From positions 62,001 through 126,000 of the forward strand of contig CAIQWD010000116.1 in the NCBI GenBank assembly GCA_903875445.1: a DNA stretch of 64,000 nucleotides, read 5' to 3'. How positions within the stretch are numbered: position 1 is the stretch's first letter; each line of letters starts with the position of its first letter. A program made the translations under genes and the position numbers. Below are positions 38,719 through 48,704 of the stretch, one piece after another. The DNA comes from an uncultured delta proteobacterium (lineage in GTDB: Bacteria > Desulfobacterota > Desulfobulbia > Desulfobulbales > Desulfocapsaceae). A model generated the notes under the pieces. The model did not search any database, was not told the DNA's origin, and saw only the letters and a program-made list of their open reading frames with translations.

Positions 38719-40061
38719 ACCGACACTTCCAATGCTACTACCCGGCAAAGTGCAGCTGTTAGGGTGCGGAGATCCGCATCATTGATAATATAGGGCGGCA
38801 TGACATAGACTAAGCGCCCGAAAGGTCGTATCCATACCCCGTTTTCGACAAAGAGGTTCTGAATCCTCGCCATGACAACCGGTCGGTCAAGCTCCACCAC
38901 GCCGATTGCCCCGAGAACCCTGACATCACTTACTCCCGGAAGATTTCGGCAGGGTTCAAGACCTTGGCGGAGACCCTCTTCAATGCGGGTGATGTTGTTT
39001 TTCCAGTCCCCGTCGAGAAGCAATTGGATGGAGCGGATAGCGACGCTGCAGGCAAGCGGATTAGCCATAAATGTCGGGCCATGCATAAAGACCCCGGGCT
39101 CACCCTGGGAAATCACATGGCCAATCTCTTCCGTTGCTAGTACCGCAGCAAGCGTCATGTAGCCGCCGGTCAAGGCCTTGCCCAGGCACAGGATATCGGG
39201 GGAAATTCCGGCATGGTCACAGCCGAACATCCTCCCGCTTCGGCCAAAGCCGGTGGCAATTTCATCGGCAATCAGCAAAACTTGGTATTCGTCGCAAAGC
39301 CTGCGTACCTTTTTCAGATACTCTGGATGATAAAACCGCATGCCGCCTGCGCCCTGAACAATGGGTTCGAGAATGACCGCACAAATCGACCGGTGATGGG
39401 TTGCCAAGAGACTCTCAAAGGAATGAATATCCGCCTCATCCCACTCATCCGTGAAACGACACCGCGGCATCTCAGCGAAAAAATATCGCGGCAGGATACC
39501 CTGATAGATCCGGTGCATACCCCCTTCCGGGTCGCATACCGCCATGGCGTGAAAGGTGTCGCCATGGTAACCGGAACGGATGGTAAGAAAGCGATTCTTG
39601 CCGGAAAGCCCCCTGGCAAAGGCATGCTGAATCGCCATTTTCATTGCCACCTCCACCGCCACCGAGCCGGAATCACAAAAGAACACCCGGTTTAGTCCGG
39701 CCGGTACGAGACCGATCAGCAACTGCGCCAGTTCGATGGCCGGACCATGCGTGAGCCCGCCGAACATGACATGGGAAAGGCGTCCCGCCTGCTCCTGCAA
39801 GGTGAGGGTGAGATGCGGATTGTTGTAACCATGGATCACCGACCACCAGGATGCCATGCCGTCAATGAGCTGACGCCCGTCACTGAGGCGAATTCGTACC
39901 CCTTCGGCAGACTCGACGAAAAAAACAGGCAGTGGATGGTCGATGGAGGTATAGGGATGCCAGATGTGGTCCCGGTCGAACTGCAGCAACTCGGCAATTT
40001 TTTTTTGATCCACGCAGCTCCTACTCTTTACCCTTTTCGTCTTCAGCCAGATCAAAACCAA
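38715..40061 (-). CDS. bioA: Adenosylmethionine-8-amino-7-oxononanoate aminotransferase
   Basis: HIWHPYTSIDHPLPV, DGMASWWSVIHGYNNP, LIADEIATGFGRSG, LGKALTGGYMTLAAVL. Confidence 0.96.
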   Translation of the reverse strand: MVLIWLKTKRVKSRSCVDQKKIAELLQFDRDHIWHPYTSIDHPLPVFFVESAEGVRIRLSDGRQLIDGMASWWSVIHGYNNPHLTLTLQEQAGRLSHVMFGGLTHGPAIELAQLLIGLVPAGLNRVFFCDSGSVAVEVAMKMAIQHAFARGLSGKNRFLTIRSGYHGDTFHAMAVCDPEGGMHRIYQGILPRYFFAEMPRCRFTDEWDEADIHSFESLLATHHRSICAVILEPIVQGAGGMRFYHPEYLKKVRRLCDEYQVLLIADEIATGFGRSGRMFGCDHAGISPDILCLGKALTGGYMTLAAVLATEEIGHVISQGEPGVFMHGPTFMANPLACSVAIRSIQLLLDGDWKNNITRIEEGLRQGLEPCRNLPGVSDVRVLGAIGVVELDRPVVMARIQNLFVENGVWIRPFGRLVYVMPPYIINDADLRTLTAALCRVVALEVSV

Positions 40062-41034
40062 GGGACCGGAACATGGCGATATCCTCAGTGAGGCTGTTGC
40101 CGATGGTGGTCAGATAGTTGCCGACAATCGAGCCGTTGGCCCCGGAGGTAAAACAGCGGTGTTGCTCATCACCCAAAAGATTTCTGCCGCCGGCAAGACG
40201 AATTATCGCCAAGGGGTTGATCAACCTGAACATTGCCACACAGGTCAGCACTTCGCCGACACTGAGCGGCGTGAGGTCGGCAAACGGGGTATCCTTGATG
40301 GGAGTGAGGATATTCAAGGGGATGGAAAGAATACCCAATTCCCGTAATTCAAAGGCCATTTTTAGCCGCTGGGCAAGGCTTTCGCCCATGCCGATGATAC
40401 CGCCGGAACAGACTTCCAGGCCGGCATCTTGGGCGATTTTGATGGTTGCAACCTTTTCATCCCAGGTGTGGGTAGTGCATACCTCGGGGAAGTAGCTCCG
40501 CGCCGTCTCAAGATTACAATGGTATCTGGTTACGCCCATGTCTTTCAATTGCCGGGCCTTTTCCTTGGTAAGAAAACCCATGGAGGCGCAGAACGACAGC
40601 TTGGTTTCTTGCCGCAGCTGTTGGTAAATGTATCTAAATTCTTCGAGATTTTTCTCGGCCACCGTTCGCCCGGCAGTCACCAGGGAAAAACGCTGAACGC
40701 CATGCTGTTCATTTTCCTTGGCAAGGAAAACGGCCTTTTCTCTGTCAACCACCTCATAGCTTGCCACTTCGACATCGTAGTGGGAGGATTGCGCGCAAAA
40801 CTTGCAATCTTCACTGCATGTTCCCGATTTTGCGTTGACGATGGAGCACAGGTCGAGCCGGTTGCTGTGCAGTTTTCGACGCAATTCATCGGCGGCCTGA
40901 AACAACTCCGTTGGCTCGGCTTGCTGCACCAGTGCCATAGCTTCAGCAAATTGCAAATTCTTGCCGGATAAGATCTGCTGTAATACTTTTTTAATCACCC
41001 CGATTCTACCCACTAAATTGTATTTCAGTACCAC
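40021..41034 (-). CDS. bioB: Biotin synthase
   Basis: VNAKSGTCSEDCKFCAQSSHY radical SAM motif; ANGSIVGNYLTT. Confidence 0.97.
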   Translation of the reverse strand: MVLKYNLVGRIGVIKKVLQQILSGKNLQFAEAMALVQQAEPTELFQAADELRRKLHSNRLDLCSIVNAKSGTCSEDCKFCAQSSHYDVEVASYEVVDREKAVFLAKENEQHGVQRFSLVTAGRTVAEKNLEEFRYIYQQLRQETKLSFCASMGFLTKEKARQLKDMGVTRYHCNLETARSYFPEVCTTHTWDEKVATIKIAQDAGLEVCSGGIIGMGESLAQRLKMAFELRELGILSIPLNILTPIKDTPFADLTPLSVGEVLTCVAMFRLINPLAIIRLAGGRNLLGDEQHRCFTSGANGSIVGNYLTTIGNSLTEDIAMFRSLGFDLAEDEKGKE

Positions 41035-41068
41035 ATTCGCATTAGTCTATTGCCAACGATTTGCCCCT

Positions 41069-42022
41069 TTACAGTTCCTTGTTGATATGTTCGAGACAAC
41101 TAAGCAAGGTAGCCGGCGAGTCAAGTTGCAAGGCGGTGACCTTTGTTCCCCTCGGGATGATTTTCTTCATCATCCCTTTCAAGACTGTTTTGGGACCAAC
41201 TTCAATGAAGGTATCCACCCCATCGGCAAGCATGGCCTCGATGATTTCACACCAGCGAACCCGTGAACCGATTTGCCTGGCCATCATCTCCTTGATTTTC
41301 AGAGGGTCGCTTTCCGGGCTTGCAGAAACGTTAAAATACACCGGAATGGAAGGAACCTTGAATTCGATATTGGCCATGAAATCGGTAAAATCGGGAATAG
41401 CCGCAGCCACCAGCGGACTGTGATTGGCAACACTGACATTTAAGGGGATAACCTTTGCCCCTTTTTCTTCCGCCAACCGGCTTACTCCTTCAAGGCCGGC
41501 AAACGAGCCGGAAATAACAATCTGCTCCGGAGTATTGTGGTTAGCGGTGGTAACTACTCCCTCGCCCCGGTAACCGTCTATGATCGCATCAAGGGTCTTG
41601 ATATCGAGACCAAGAACTGCTCGCATGCCGCCGGGATTTCTCGTTCCTTCTCGTTCCATAAGGGCGCCGCGTTTACTGACCAGGCGAACGGTATCTTCGA
41701 TACTCAGTACTCCGGCGGCACAAAGTGCCGAATACTCGCCAAGGCTGTGCCCTGCCAAATAGCTTACCGCAACTTTATCCCTCAGTTCTTCCTGAAACCT
41801 CCGCCAGCAAATGAGATTTGTTATGGTTATCGCCGGTTGCAGATTGGTTGCCCGAATCAATTCCTCCATTGGCCCATCGGCACAGAGAGCACCCAAACAT
41901 ATCTCGCAAGCCGCTTCGGCCATTGCCATAAGAGCGGCGCTTGTCGTGTTTTCGTTGATAAATTCCTGTCCCATGCCCAAGAATTGTGACCCTTGGCCGG
42001 GAAACAGAACCGCTATCTTCAT
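41069..42022 (-). CDS. fabD: Malonyl-CoA:ACP transacylase
   Basis: VLFPGQGSQFLGMGQE, LAGHSLGEYSALCAAG, VGPKTVLKGMMKKI. Confidence 0.97.
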   Translation of the reverse strand: MKIAVLFPGQGSQFLGMGQEFINENTTSAALMAMAEAACEICLGALCADGPMEELIRATNLQPAITITNLICWRRFQEELRDKVAVSYLAGHSLGEYSALCAAGVLSIEDTVRLVSKRGALMEREGTRNPGGMRAVLGLDIKTLDAIIDGYRGEGVVTTANHNTPEQIVISGSFAGLEGVSRLAEEKGAKVIPLNVSVANHSPLVAAAIPDFTDFMANIEFKVPSIPVYFNVSASPESDPLKIKEMMARQIGSRVRWCEIIEAMLADGVDTFIEVGPKTVLKGMMKKIIPRGTKVTALQLDSPATLLSCLEHINKEL

Positions 42023-42504
42023 TATTGTTCCCTCACTTCCTGATGTCTGACTTCAAAGATGTTTAAAATAAGAAACAAAACCGCGCCGATACAGATCGCC
42101 GAATCGGCAACATTGAATGCCGGCCAGTGGTAACGACCGACATACAGGTCGAGAAAGTCGATAACCGCCCCGAAACGCAGCCGATCAATGAGATTACCGG
42201 CAGCACCTCCGGCAATGAGAGCCAAGGCCAAAGAGTAGTACCTGTTGACCTTGCGTAACTTCAGGTAAGCTATGGTAAGACCGACCATGGCCAGCCCCCC
42301 GATGCCGAGGAAAAAATAATGCCGCCACGGTGAATCGACGTTTGCCAGTAAACTGAAGGCCGCGCCATTATTGGTGACATGCACTAAATTAAAAAAATTC
42401 GGAACAATCTCCACCGATTCATATAAGCGTAAGGAACCTACGATCCAGGCTTTGACCAGTTGATCGAAGACAATTGTACAGAGTATGACGACGAAAAATA
42501 CCAC
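42022..42504 (-). CDS. lspA: Lipoprotein signal peptidase
   Basis: 160 aa, VTNNGAAFS, GGAAGNLIDRLRFGAVIDF, PAFNVADSAICIGA. Confidence 0.97.
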   Translation of the reverse strand: MVFFVVILCTIVFDQLVKAWIVGSLRLYESVEIVPNFFNLVHVTNNGAAFSLLANVDSPWRHYFFLGIGGLAMVGLTIAYLKLRKVNRYYSLALALIAGGAAGNLIDRLRFGAVIDFLDLYVGRYHWPAFNVADSAICIGAVLFLILNIFEVRHQEVREQ

Positions 42505-42519
42505 GTTCTTCTTCCCTGT

Positions 42520-45330
42520 TTATAACTTCAGTGCCGCAAGCACACCGGCGCACCGATCACAAATTGCCGGATGGGCTGCAATTGTTCCGACCGATGTGGA
42601 CCGTGTCCAGCACCGCTCACACTTCTCGCCCCGAGCAGGTTGCACCTGAATAATCATGCCCGGTATCTCTTCACTGGTAAAGCGTACGCCGGCAACCGGG
42701 GTATCTTGCTGTAAAACGGTCAATTCGGAAATGATCGATATCTCTTTGATGGTGTTCCATTCACCGGCCATAAAACTCTCCAGCTCGCCACCGACGGTCA
42801 TCAGTACTTCCGCTTCCAGGGGATGGCCTATGACTTTTTCACGCCGTGCCATTTCCAGAGCCTTGGTTATTTCTGAACGGACCCTGAGGAGTTTTGTCCA
42901 TTTTTCCATCATCTGCGCATCACAGGTAATGTCTTTCGGCGGTGCAAACTCGACGAAATGGATCTCCTGCTCAATGGGGCCATTTTCACCAAGACCGTTC
43001 AAGGCATTCCACGCCTCTGCGGCGGTGAAGCAAAGGATGGGGCTCATCAGACGCAGCAGGCCGTCGAGAATTGCATACAAGGCCGTCTGCGCCGAACGTC
43101 TTGCATGCGAATCGGCGGCAGAGGTATAAAGTCGATCTTTCAGAATATCGAGATAAAAGGCACTCATGGTGGTGCCGCAAAAATAATTCAAACCATGATA
43201 AATGGCGTGAAACTCATACCTTTCATAGTGTTGCCGCAATTTGCCCTTCAGCTCTTCGAATTTGGCCAGAGCCCAGCGATCGATCTCCAGAAGGTCACTG
43301 TCGGCAACCAGGTGTTTTTCCGGCTGAAAGTCATTCAAGTTACTGAGCAGGTAGCGAATGGTATTACGAATTTTCCGATAGGCATCGGAAACCTGTTTGA
43401 GAATTTCGTCGGAGACCTTGACGTCATCGCGGTAATCCTCACTCGCCACCCACAGTCGGAGAATTTCGGCACCGTATTTTTCGATGACCTCTCCCGGAGC
43501 GACGACATTCCCCACCGATTTGGACATCTTGCGACCCTGGCCGTCAACCACATAGCCATGGGTCAGGACCCCTTTGAAGGGCGCCCTCTCCCTGGTGCCG
43601 GTCGAGGTCAGGAGCGAGCTGTGGAACCAGCCCCGGTGTTGGTCACTGCCTTCCAGGTAAAGATCGGCCGGCGAACGGAGTTCTGCACGTTCTTCAAGCA
43701 CTGCGGCATGGCTTACCCCGGAATCAAACCATACGTCGAGAATGTCTTCCTCTTTGATAAAATCCTTAGCTCCGCATTTCAAACAGGTTGTGCCCGCACC
43801 TATAAAATCCTCCACAGGGTGGCTGAACCAGGCGTCGGCTCCTTCTTTCTTAAAGAGTTCATCTATCTTCTCAACAAGTGTCTTGGATGTGACTATCTCT
43901 CCACAAGATCGACAGCTGACAACGGTGAGAGGCACCCCCCAGCTCCGCTGACGCGACAGACACCAGTCGGGTCGTCCCTCAATCATCGAATAGATGCGTT
44001 GCATGCCCCATGCCGGAGTCCATTGCACCGTCTCAATGGCGGCCAAAGCCTTTGTTCGCAGGCCATTATTTTCCATGGAGATAAACCATTGCGGAGTGGC
44101 TCGGTACATAACCGGTTCTTTACACCTCCAGCAATGCGGGTAACTGTGGCGGATGGAGCTATCCGCAAGCAAGACTCCGGAAGCAGCCATATCGGCGGTT
44201 ATTACCTTGTTTACCTGGGGAATCCGTTGACCGGCATAGGGACCGGCATCTTTGGTGTACACCCCTTGGTCGTCAACGGGTGAAAGGATATCCAAACCGT
44301 ATCTCAGACCGGTCAGGTAGTCATCCGCGCCATGGCCAGGGGCGGTATGTACACAACCGGTGCCGGCATCGGCGGTGACATAATCGGCGAGGACCAACAG
44401 GGAATCCCTGTCCATGAAAGGATGTCGGCATTTGCGGTTTTCAAATGGCCTGGCGGCAAAGGTCCCGAGAATAGAATAGTCTTTCACCTCTGTTGCAGCC
44501 ATAACGCTTTCCACGAGATCTTTCGCGATAATCCAGATCTCGTCGCCAACTGCCACGGCAGCATAGATAAAATCCGGGTTCAAGGCGATAGCCAGATTCG
44601 CCGGCAAGGTCCAGGGAGTCGTCGTCCAGATGACAAAGGCCACCTTGCCGGTAAGAGATGGGTGGATATCCGAGAAATCCTCAGCCGCGGCAAACTTCAC
44701 ATAGATAGAAGGCGAGGTATGATCAGCGTACTCGACCTCAGCCTCTGCCAGAGCGGTGGTACAGGTAGAGCACCAATACACCGGTTTACGGTTGCGGATA
44801 ACCGCACCGGACAGGAGAAATTTATTAAACTCCCTGGCAATCGTCGCTTCGTAGGAATAATCGATAGTCAAATACGGCGTGTCCCAGTCTCCAAGGACCC
44901 CAAGTCGCTTAAACTGCTCTTTTTGAGTTTTTATCCACTTATTGGCGTATTTACGACAGGCACTCCGCTTGGCCAGTTTCGGAATAGTGTTCTTTTTTTC
45001 GCCGAGTTCTTTATCGACATTATGTTCTATGGGCAAGCCGTGGCAATCCCACCCTGGAACGTACGGGGCATTGAAGCCGGCAAGTCTTTTCGATCGCAGG
45101 ATAATATCTTTAAGAATCTTATTAAAAGCAGTGCCGAGATGAATATTGCCGTTGGCGTAAGGAGGGCCGTCATGAAGAATAAAGAGGGGTTTGCCCTTGG
45201 CATTTTCCTGGACGCGCTGGTAGAGTTTTTCCTTTTCCCATCGCTTCAGGGTCTGGGGTTCCTTCTGGGCGAGGTTCGCCTTCATATTGAACCCGGTTTG
45301 CGGTAGATTAAGGGTATCCCTATAATCCAT
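42520..45330 (-). CDS. ileS: Isoleucyl-tRNA synthetase
   Basis: DGPPYANGNIHLGTAFNKILKD, GYVVDGQGRKMSKSVGNVV, C-terminal CERCW...CDRC zinc site; start at MDYRDTLNLPQTG. Confidence 0.97.
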   Translation of the reverse strand: MDYRDTLNLPQTGFNMKANLAQKEPQTLKRWEKEKLYQRVQENAKGKPLFILHDGPPYANGNIHLGTAFNKILKDIILRSKRLAGFNAPYVPGWDCHGLPIEHNVDKELGEKKNTIPKLAKRSACRKYANKWIKTQKEQFKRLGVLGDWDTPYLTIDYSYEATIAREFNKFLLSGAVIRNRKPVYWCSTCTTALAEAEVEYADHTSPSIYVKFAAAEDFSDIHPSLTGKVAFVIWTTTPWTLPANLAIALNPDFIYAAVAVGDEIWIIAKDLVESVMAATEVKDYSILGTFAARPFENRKCRHPFMDRDSLLVLADYVTADAGTGCVHTAPGHGADDYLTGLRYGLDILSPVDDQGVYTKDAGPYAGQRIPQVNKVITADMAASGVLLADSSIRHSYPHCWRCKEPVMYRATPQWFISMENNGLRTKALAAIETVQWTPAWGMQRIYSMIEGRPDWCLSRQRSWGVPLTVVSCRSCGEIVTSKTLVEKIDELFKKEGADAWFSHPVEDFIGAGTTCLKCGAKDFIKEEDILDVWFDSGVSHAAVLEERAELRSPADLYLEGSDQHRGWFHSSLLTSTGTRERAPFKGVLTHGYVVDGQGRKMSKSVGNVVAPGEVIEKYGAEILRLWVASEDYRDDVKVSDEILKQVSDAYRKIRNTIRYLLSNLNDFQPEKHLVADSDLLEIDRWALAKFEELKGKLRQHYERYEFHAIYHGLNYFCGTTMSAFYLDILKDRLYTSAADSHARRSAQTALYAILDGLLRLMSPILCFTAAEAWNALNGLGENGPIEQEIHFVEFAPPKDITCDAQMMEKWTKLLRVRSEITKALEMARREKVIGHPLEAEVLMTVGGELESFMAGEWNTIKEISIISELTVLQQDTPVAGVRFTSEEIPGMIIQVQPARGEKCERCWTRSTSVGTIAAHPAICDRCAGVLAALKL

Positions 45331-45445
45331 GTTATTGTCCTCCAAATAATTCTCCAATCGGGGCCAGGGCCTCTCGGCACACAAAGTCCGACACATTTAT
45401 CTAGCTATTGTCACCGGTCGTAACTGCGAAACCCATAAGAATAAC

Positions 45446-45485
45446 AACTGCTAGCCAAGTTGCAAGAGTAAATTGGCTAGCAGTT
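45446..45485. repeat. Perfect 13-bp inverted repeat AACTGCTAGCCAA-N14-TTGGCTAGCAGTT
   Basis: Direct reading of arms at 45446-45458 and 45473-45485. Confidence 0.85.
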
Positions 45486-45788
45486 CGCAAGCGCTACGAA
45501 AACTCCGAAATCTCCCTCTTGCTCTGTAAAAACCGTACAAAACATTCTTCTGTTTGTATATTTTCGCTTATCAACCATCTGATAGATTGCGTTTCTTCGG
45601 GAAATACTTTATGTTTTTGCAGATTTTACTTAATGATGCGAAACTTTCGTAATATCAAGCCGACAATCGCGCCACTAACTCAATCTATTGGTTATTTTAT
45701 TTCTCGGTGCGGCGGCTACCGCAGGATTTTTATTATTTGTTTGCTACGGTCATAAATGAAAACAAAATCAAACAACGGCTTGGAGACA

Positions 45789-46460
45789 ATGATCGAACTG
45801 ATCAAAGTATCCAAAGAATACCCTCCTGACGTTGTTGCCTTGAAGGATCTTTCCTTGTCGATCGCCAGTGGCGAGATGTTCTTCGTCATCGGCATGAGCG
45901 GGGCCGGAAAAACGACCTTGCTGAAACTCCTTTGCAGTATGGAAATACCCAGCAGCGGCCTCATCGAAATTTCCGGGAAACCGATCAGCCAGCTAAAAGG
46001 CCACCATCTCGCCAGACTCCGACAAAAAATAGGTGTCGCATATCAAGACTTCAAGTTGCTCAATGATCGAACCACGGCTGAAAATGTCGCCATTTCCATG
46101 GAGGTATCGTACAAGAAACCGCAAATAATAAAAAAAAGGGTCCGCGACCTGCTTGAGCAGCTCGGTCTTGCCGACAAACACGACACCATTACCGGCGAAC
46201 TTTCGCGTGGGGAACAACAACGGGTAACCCTGGCTCGGGCTATAGCCAACTCACCAACCATGATTTTAGTCGACGAACCGACCGGTAATCTTGATGCAGT
46301 AACCACGGAAATGGTGATGAACCTGTTAAACAAGTGCAACAAGGCCGGAGCGACTGTAGTTATCGCCACCCACGACGACTCAATTTATCGCCACACCTCT
46401 CACAGGGTTATGGAACTTCGCAAAGGTCGTTTCCATATGATGACCGGAGGTATTTTATGA
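45789..46460 (+). CDS. ftsE: Cell division ATP-binding protein FtsE
   Basis: GMSGAGKTTLLKLL Walker A, LSRGEQQRVTLARAI signature, ILVDEPTGNLD; likely start MIELIKVSK. Confidence 0.95.
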   Translation: MIELIKVSKEYPPDVVALKDLSLSIASGEMFFVIGMSGAGKTTLLKLLCSMEIPSSGLIEISGKPISQLKGHHLARLRQKIGVAYQDFKLLNDRTTAENVAISMEVSYKKPQIIKKRVRDLLEQLGLADKHDTITGELSRGEQQRVTLARAIANSPTMILVDEPTGNLDAVTTEMVMNLLNKCNKAGATVVIATHDDSIYRHTSHRVMELRKGRFHMMTGGIL

Positions 46461-47344
46461 GTTTCTGGTTAACCGTCTTTAGGCAGGTTGGCCGCAATAT
46501 TCGCCAAACCTGGGCCTCCCAGTTGATGACTCTCCTTACCGTCAGTCTCTCGGTGTTGATCTTTGCTTTTTTTTATCTCATTTATGCCAACATGTTGACT
46601 TTCGGAGAAAAACTCGGAGATGATCTCAGTCTCATTGTTTATCTTGAAGACGAACCCGGCCCTGAACTGCAGCTGCAGCTGACTAAGAAAATTACCACCT
46701 TCGACGAGGTCGAAAAAATCCGTTTCATTTCACGCGCAGAAGCATATCAGCGCTTTGCTCGCCAGCTCGGCCAGAATCAGGATGTTTTAAATGACATGCC
46801 GAAGGACTTTCTCCCCCCTTCGATTGAAGTCGTCCCCTTGAAAAACCTGCGGAGCCTTAATCAGGTGAAACTCTTTTCAGCATATCTGTCTCGCCTCCCG
46901 GGAACTCTCAAGGTGCAATACGGACAAGACTGGGTTGAAAGATTTTATTATTTTACAAAACTCCTTTCAATTATCGTCCTGCTCAGCGGTACGCTCCTTA
47001 TTTTGACGACCATTTTCATGGTCGCCTACACCATTCGTCTCACTATCCTCGGCCGACAGGCAGAACTCGAACTCCTCAAACTTGTTGGGGCAACCAACAA
47101 TTACATCAGGACTCCTTTCTTACTTGAAGGCCTTCTTCAGGGAATTATCGGCTCTTCGCTTGGAATCGTTTCCCTGTATGCCCTGTATGAGTGGATCAAA
47201 TTGAGGTTTTCCGGACCCGGTTTCTTGAATCTTTTTGAGTTTTCCTTCTTTTCACCTGTGGTCAGTATTACTATTATCTGCGTTTCCATACTCCTCTGCA
47301 CCCTAGGCAGTTATTCGACCATGCAGAAGTTTTTACGTATTTGA
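46457..47344 (+). CDS. ftsX: Cell division protein FtsX
   Basis: Start MSFWLTVFRQVGRNIRQ in an ATGA overlap with ftsE; four TMs, VGATNNYIRTPFLLEGLLQGIIG. Confidence 0.94.
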   Translation: MSFWLTVFRQVGRNIRQTWASQLMTLLTVSLSVLIFAFFYLIYANMLTFGEKLGDDLSLIVYLEDEPGPELQLQLTKKITTFDEVEKIRFISRAEAYQRFARQLGQNQDVLNDMPKDFLPPSIEVVPLKNLRSLNQVKLFSAYLSRLPGTLKVQYGQDWVERFYYFTKLLSIIVLLSGTLLILTTIFMVAYTIRLTILGRQAELELLKLVGATNNYIRTPFLLEGLLQGIIGSSLGIVSLYALYEWIKLRFSGPGFLNLFEFSFFSPVVSITIICVSILLCTLGSYSTMQKFLRI

Positions 47345-48678
47345 TCCAACTTCTTCTTATTTTTCTTCGGACTATGAGATTCAGCGTTTTTTGCATCACC
47401 ATGGGCATTAGCCGAATCTCCCACATCCGGCAAAAACACGCCCATGTTCTGCACCTCCTTATAGTCCTATTCATATTTGCCTTGCAATGTCTCCCGACAC
47501 ACCCCCTTATCGCCGCTGAAACTGCCGCCACAGACTCGGAAGGAAAGGACGTCAGCAGCTTCAGAATAAAAATCCGTCGTCTGCAACAGGGAATTTTGCA
47601 TAAAGAAGACCAGATCTCCGAGACCGAATCCAAGGAACAGAATATTCTCTCTGAGTTGGAAATTCTGGATAAAAAAATTGTCCAGCAACAAGGGAATCTC
47701 TCGACGCTGGAAACAAAAATGCAAAAACAACAAACGCTGATTAATAAAGAAGAAACTGCACTGGCAAAAATTAAAGGGGAAAAAAACATAGTCGAAGATC
47801 ATTTGAAAAAAAGAATAGCCGCCTATTATACTATGGGTGATATCGGTCTCTTAAATGTAACTTTTTCGACGCAAACCCTATCCGAACTGCTCACCTTCCA
47901 CGACGCTTTTGATGTTCTTATCAAGTACGATCAGGATGTCATCAAGGTGTACAGAGAAACCATTAAGGAAATGGAGCGAGCAAAGTCGGCACTCGAATTA
48001 GAAAAATCAATTTTTCAGGAGTTTATCAACCAGACAGTTGCAGAAAAGGAAATACTCGAGAACACCAAAGCTGAAAAACATATTCTTCTTACCCAGGTTC
48101 GCACCCAGACAAAGTTGCATAAACAGGCGGTAGAAGAGATGCAGCAGGCCTCGGACGATCTCACCAAGTCAATTGTCGCCATAAAGAACAAAAACCAGGT
48201 AGAAGACCAGGGGTTTCTTGCCGACAAAGGCAATCTCCGACCACCGGTAGACGGGGTGCTCGTCACTCTCTTTCAACAGGAGAAGGTCAATAAATTAGGA
48301 ATATCCAGAAAGTCTCTGGGCATTGAACTACAGGCTCCGGATGGTACCAATATAGTCGCTGTTGGCGATGGCGAAGTTATTTTTTCAGGTTATTTACGTG
48401 GTTACGGAAATACGGTTATAATACACCACGGCTTTCAGTATTATACAGTAACATCGAGAATTGAAAAAATTCTAGTTGCCAAAGGCCAGAAAGTAAAAAG
48501 AGAGGAAGCCATAGGAATAATGGGTGGTACCGCCACTCTCTTTGACGATGGTATCTATTTCGAAATTCGTCATGGAAACCAATCCCAAGACCCACTCATC
48601 TGGCTAAATCCAAACAGATTACGAACTTCACACGAACATTCCGGTGAACTGCCGACTACGAGCAGTTCCGTTCAATAA
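47341..48678 (+). CDS. envC: EnvC-like murein hydrolase activator (coiled coil plus M23 domain)
   Basis: Long coiled coil, C-terminal degenerate LytM (GDGEVIFSGYLRGYGNTVIIHHGFQYYTV), position after ftsEX. Confidence 0.88.
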   Translation: MIQLLLIFLRTMRFSVFCITMGISRISHIRQKHAHVLHLLIVLFIFALQCLPTHPLIAAETAATDSEGKDVSSFRIKIRRLQQGILHKEDQISETESKEQNILSELEILDKKIVQQQGNLSTLETKMQKQQTLINKEETALAKIKGEKNIVEDHLKKRIAAYYTMGDIGLLNVTFSTQTLSELLTFHDAFDVLIKYDQDVIKVYRETIKEMERAKSALELEKSIFQEFINQTVAEKEILENTKAEKHILLTQVRTQTKLHKQAVEEMQQASDDLTKSIVAIKNKNQVEDQGFLADKGNLRPPVDGVLVTLFQQEKVNKLGISRKSLGIELQAPDGTNIVAVGDGEVIFSGYLRGYGNTVIIHHGFQYYTVTSRIEKILVAKGQKVKREEAIGIMGGTATLFDDGIYFEIRHGNQSQDPLIWLNPNRLRTSHEHSGELPTTSSSVQ

Positions 48679-48704
48679 CACGTATTACAGATTCGAGGAA
48701 TTTC

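Noticed and set aside
42958-44283. 441-aa ORF on the plus strand antisense to ileS
   Set aside because: Lies wholly inside a confident ileS; composition is that of a shadow frame with no domain motif.
44332-45306. 324-aa ORF antisense to ileS
   Set aside because: Same reason: shadow frame opposite a conserved synthetase.
45408-45755. 115-aa plus-strand ORF before ftsE
   Set aside because: Contains the inverted repeat, poor composition and no motif; probably non-coding intergenic DNA.
45396-45756. T-box riboswitch upstream of ileS
   Set aside because: Looked for the AGGGTGGNACCGCG core on the minus strand and did not see it; only an unrelated inverted repeat is present.
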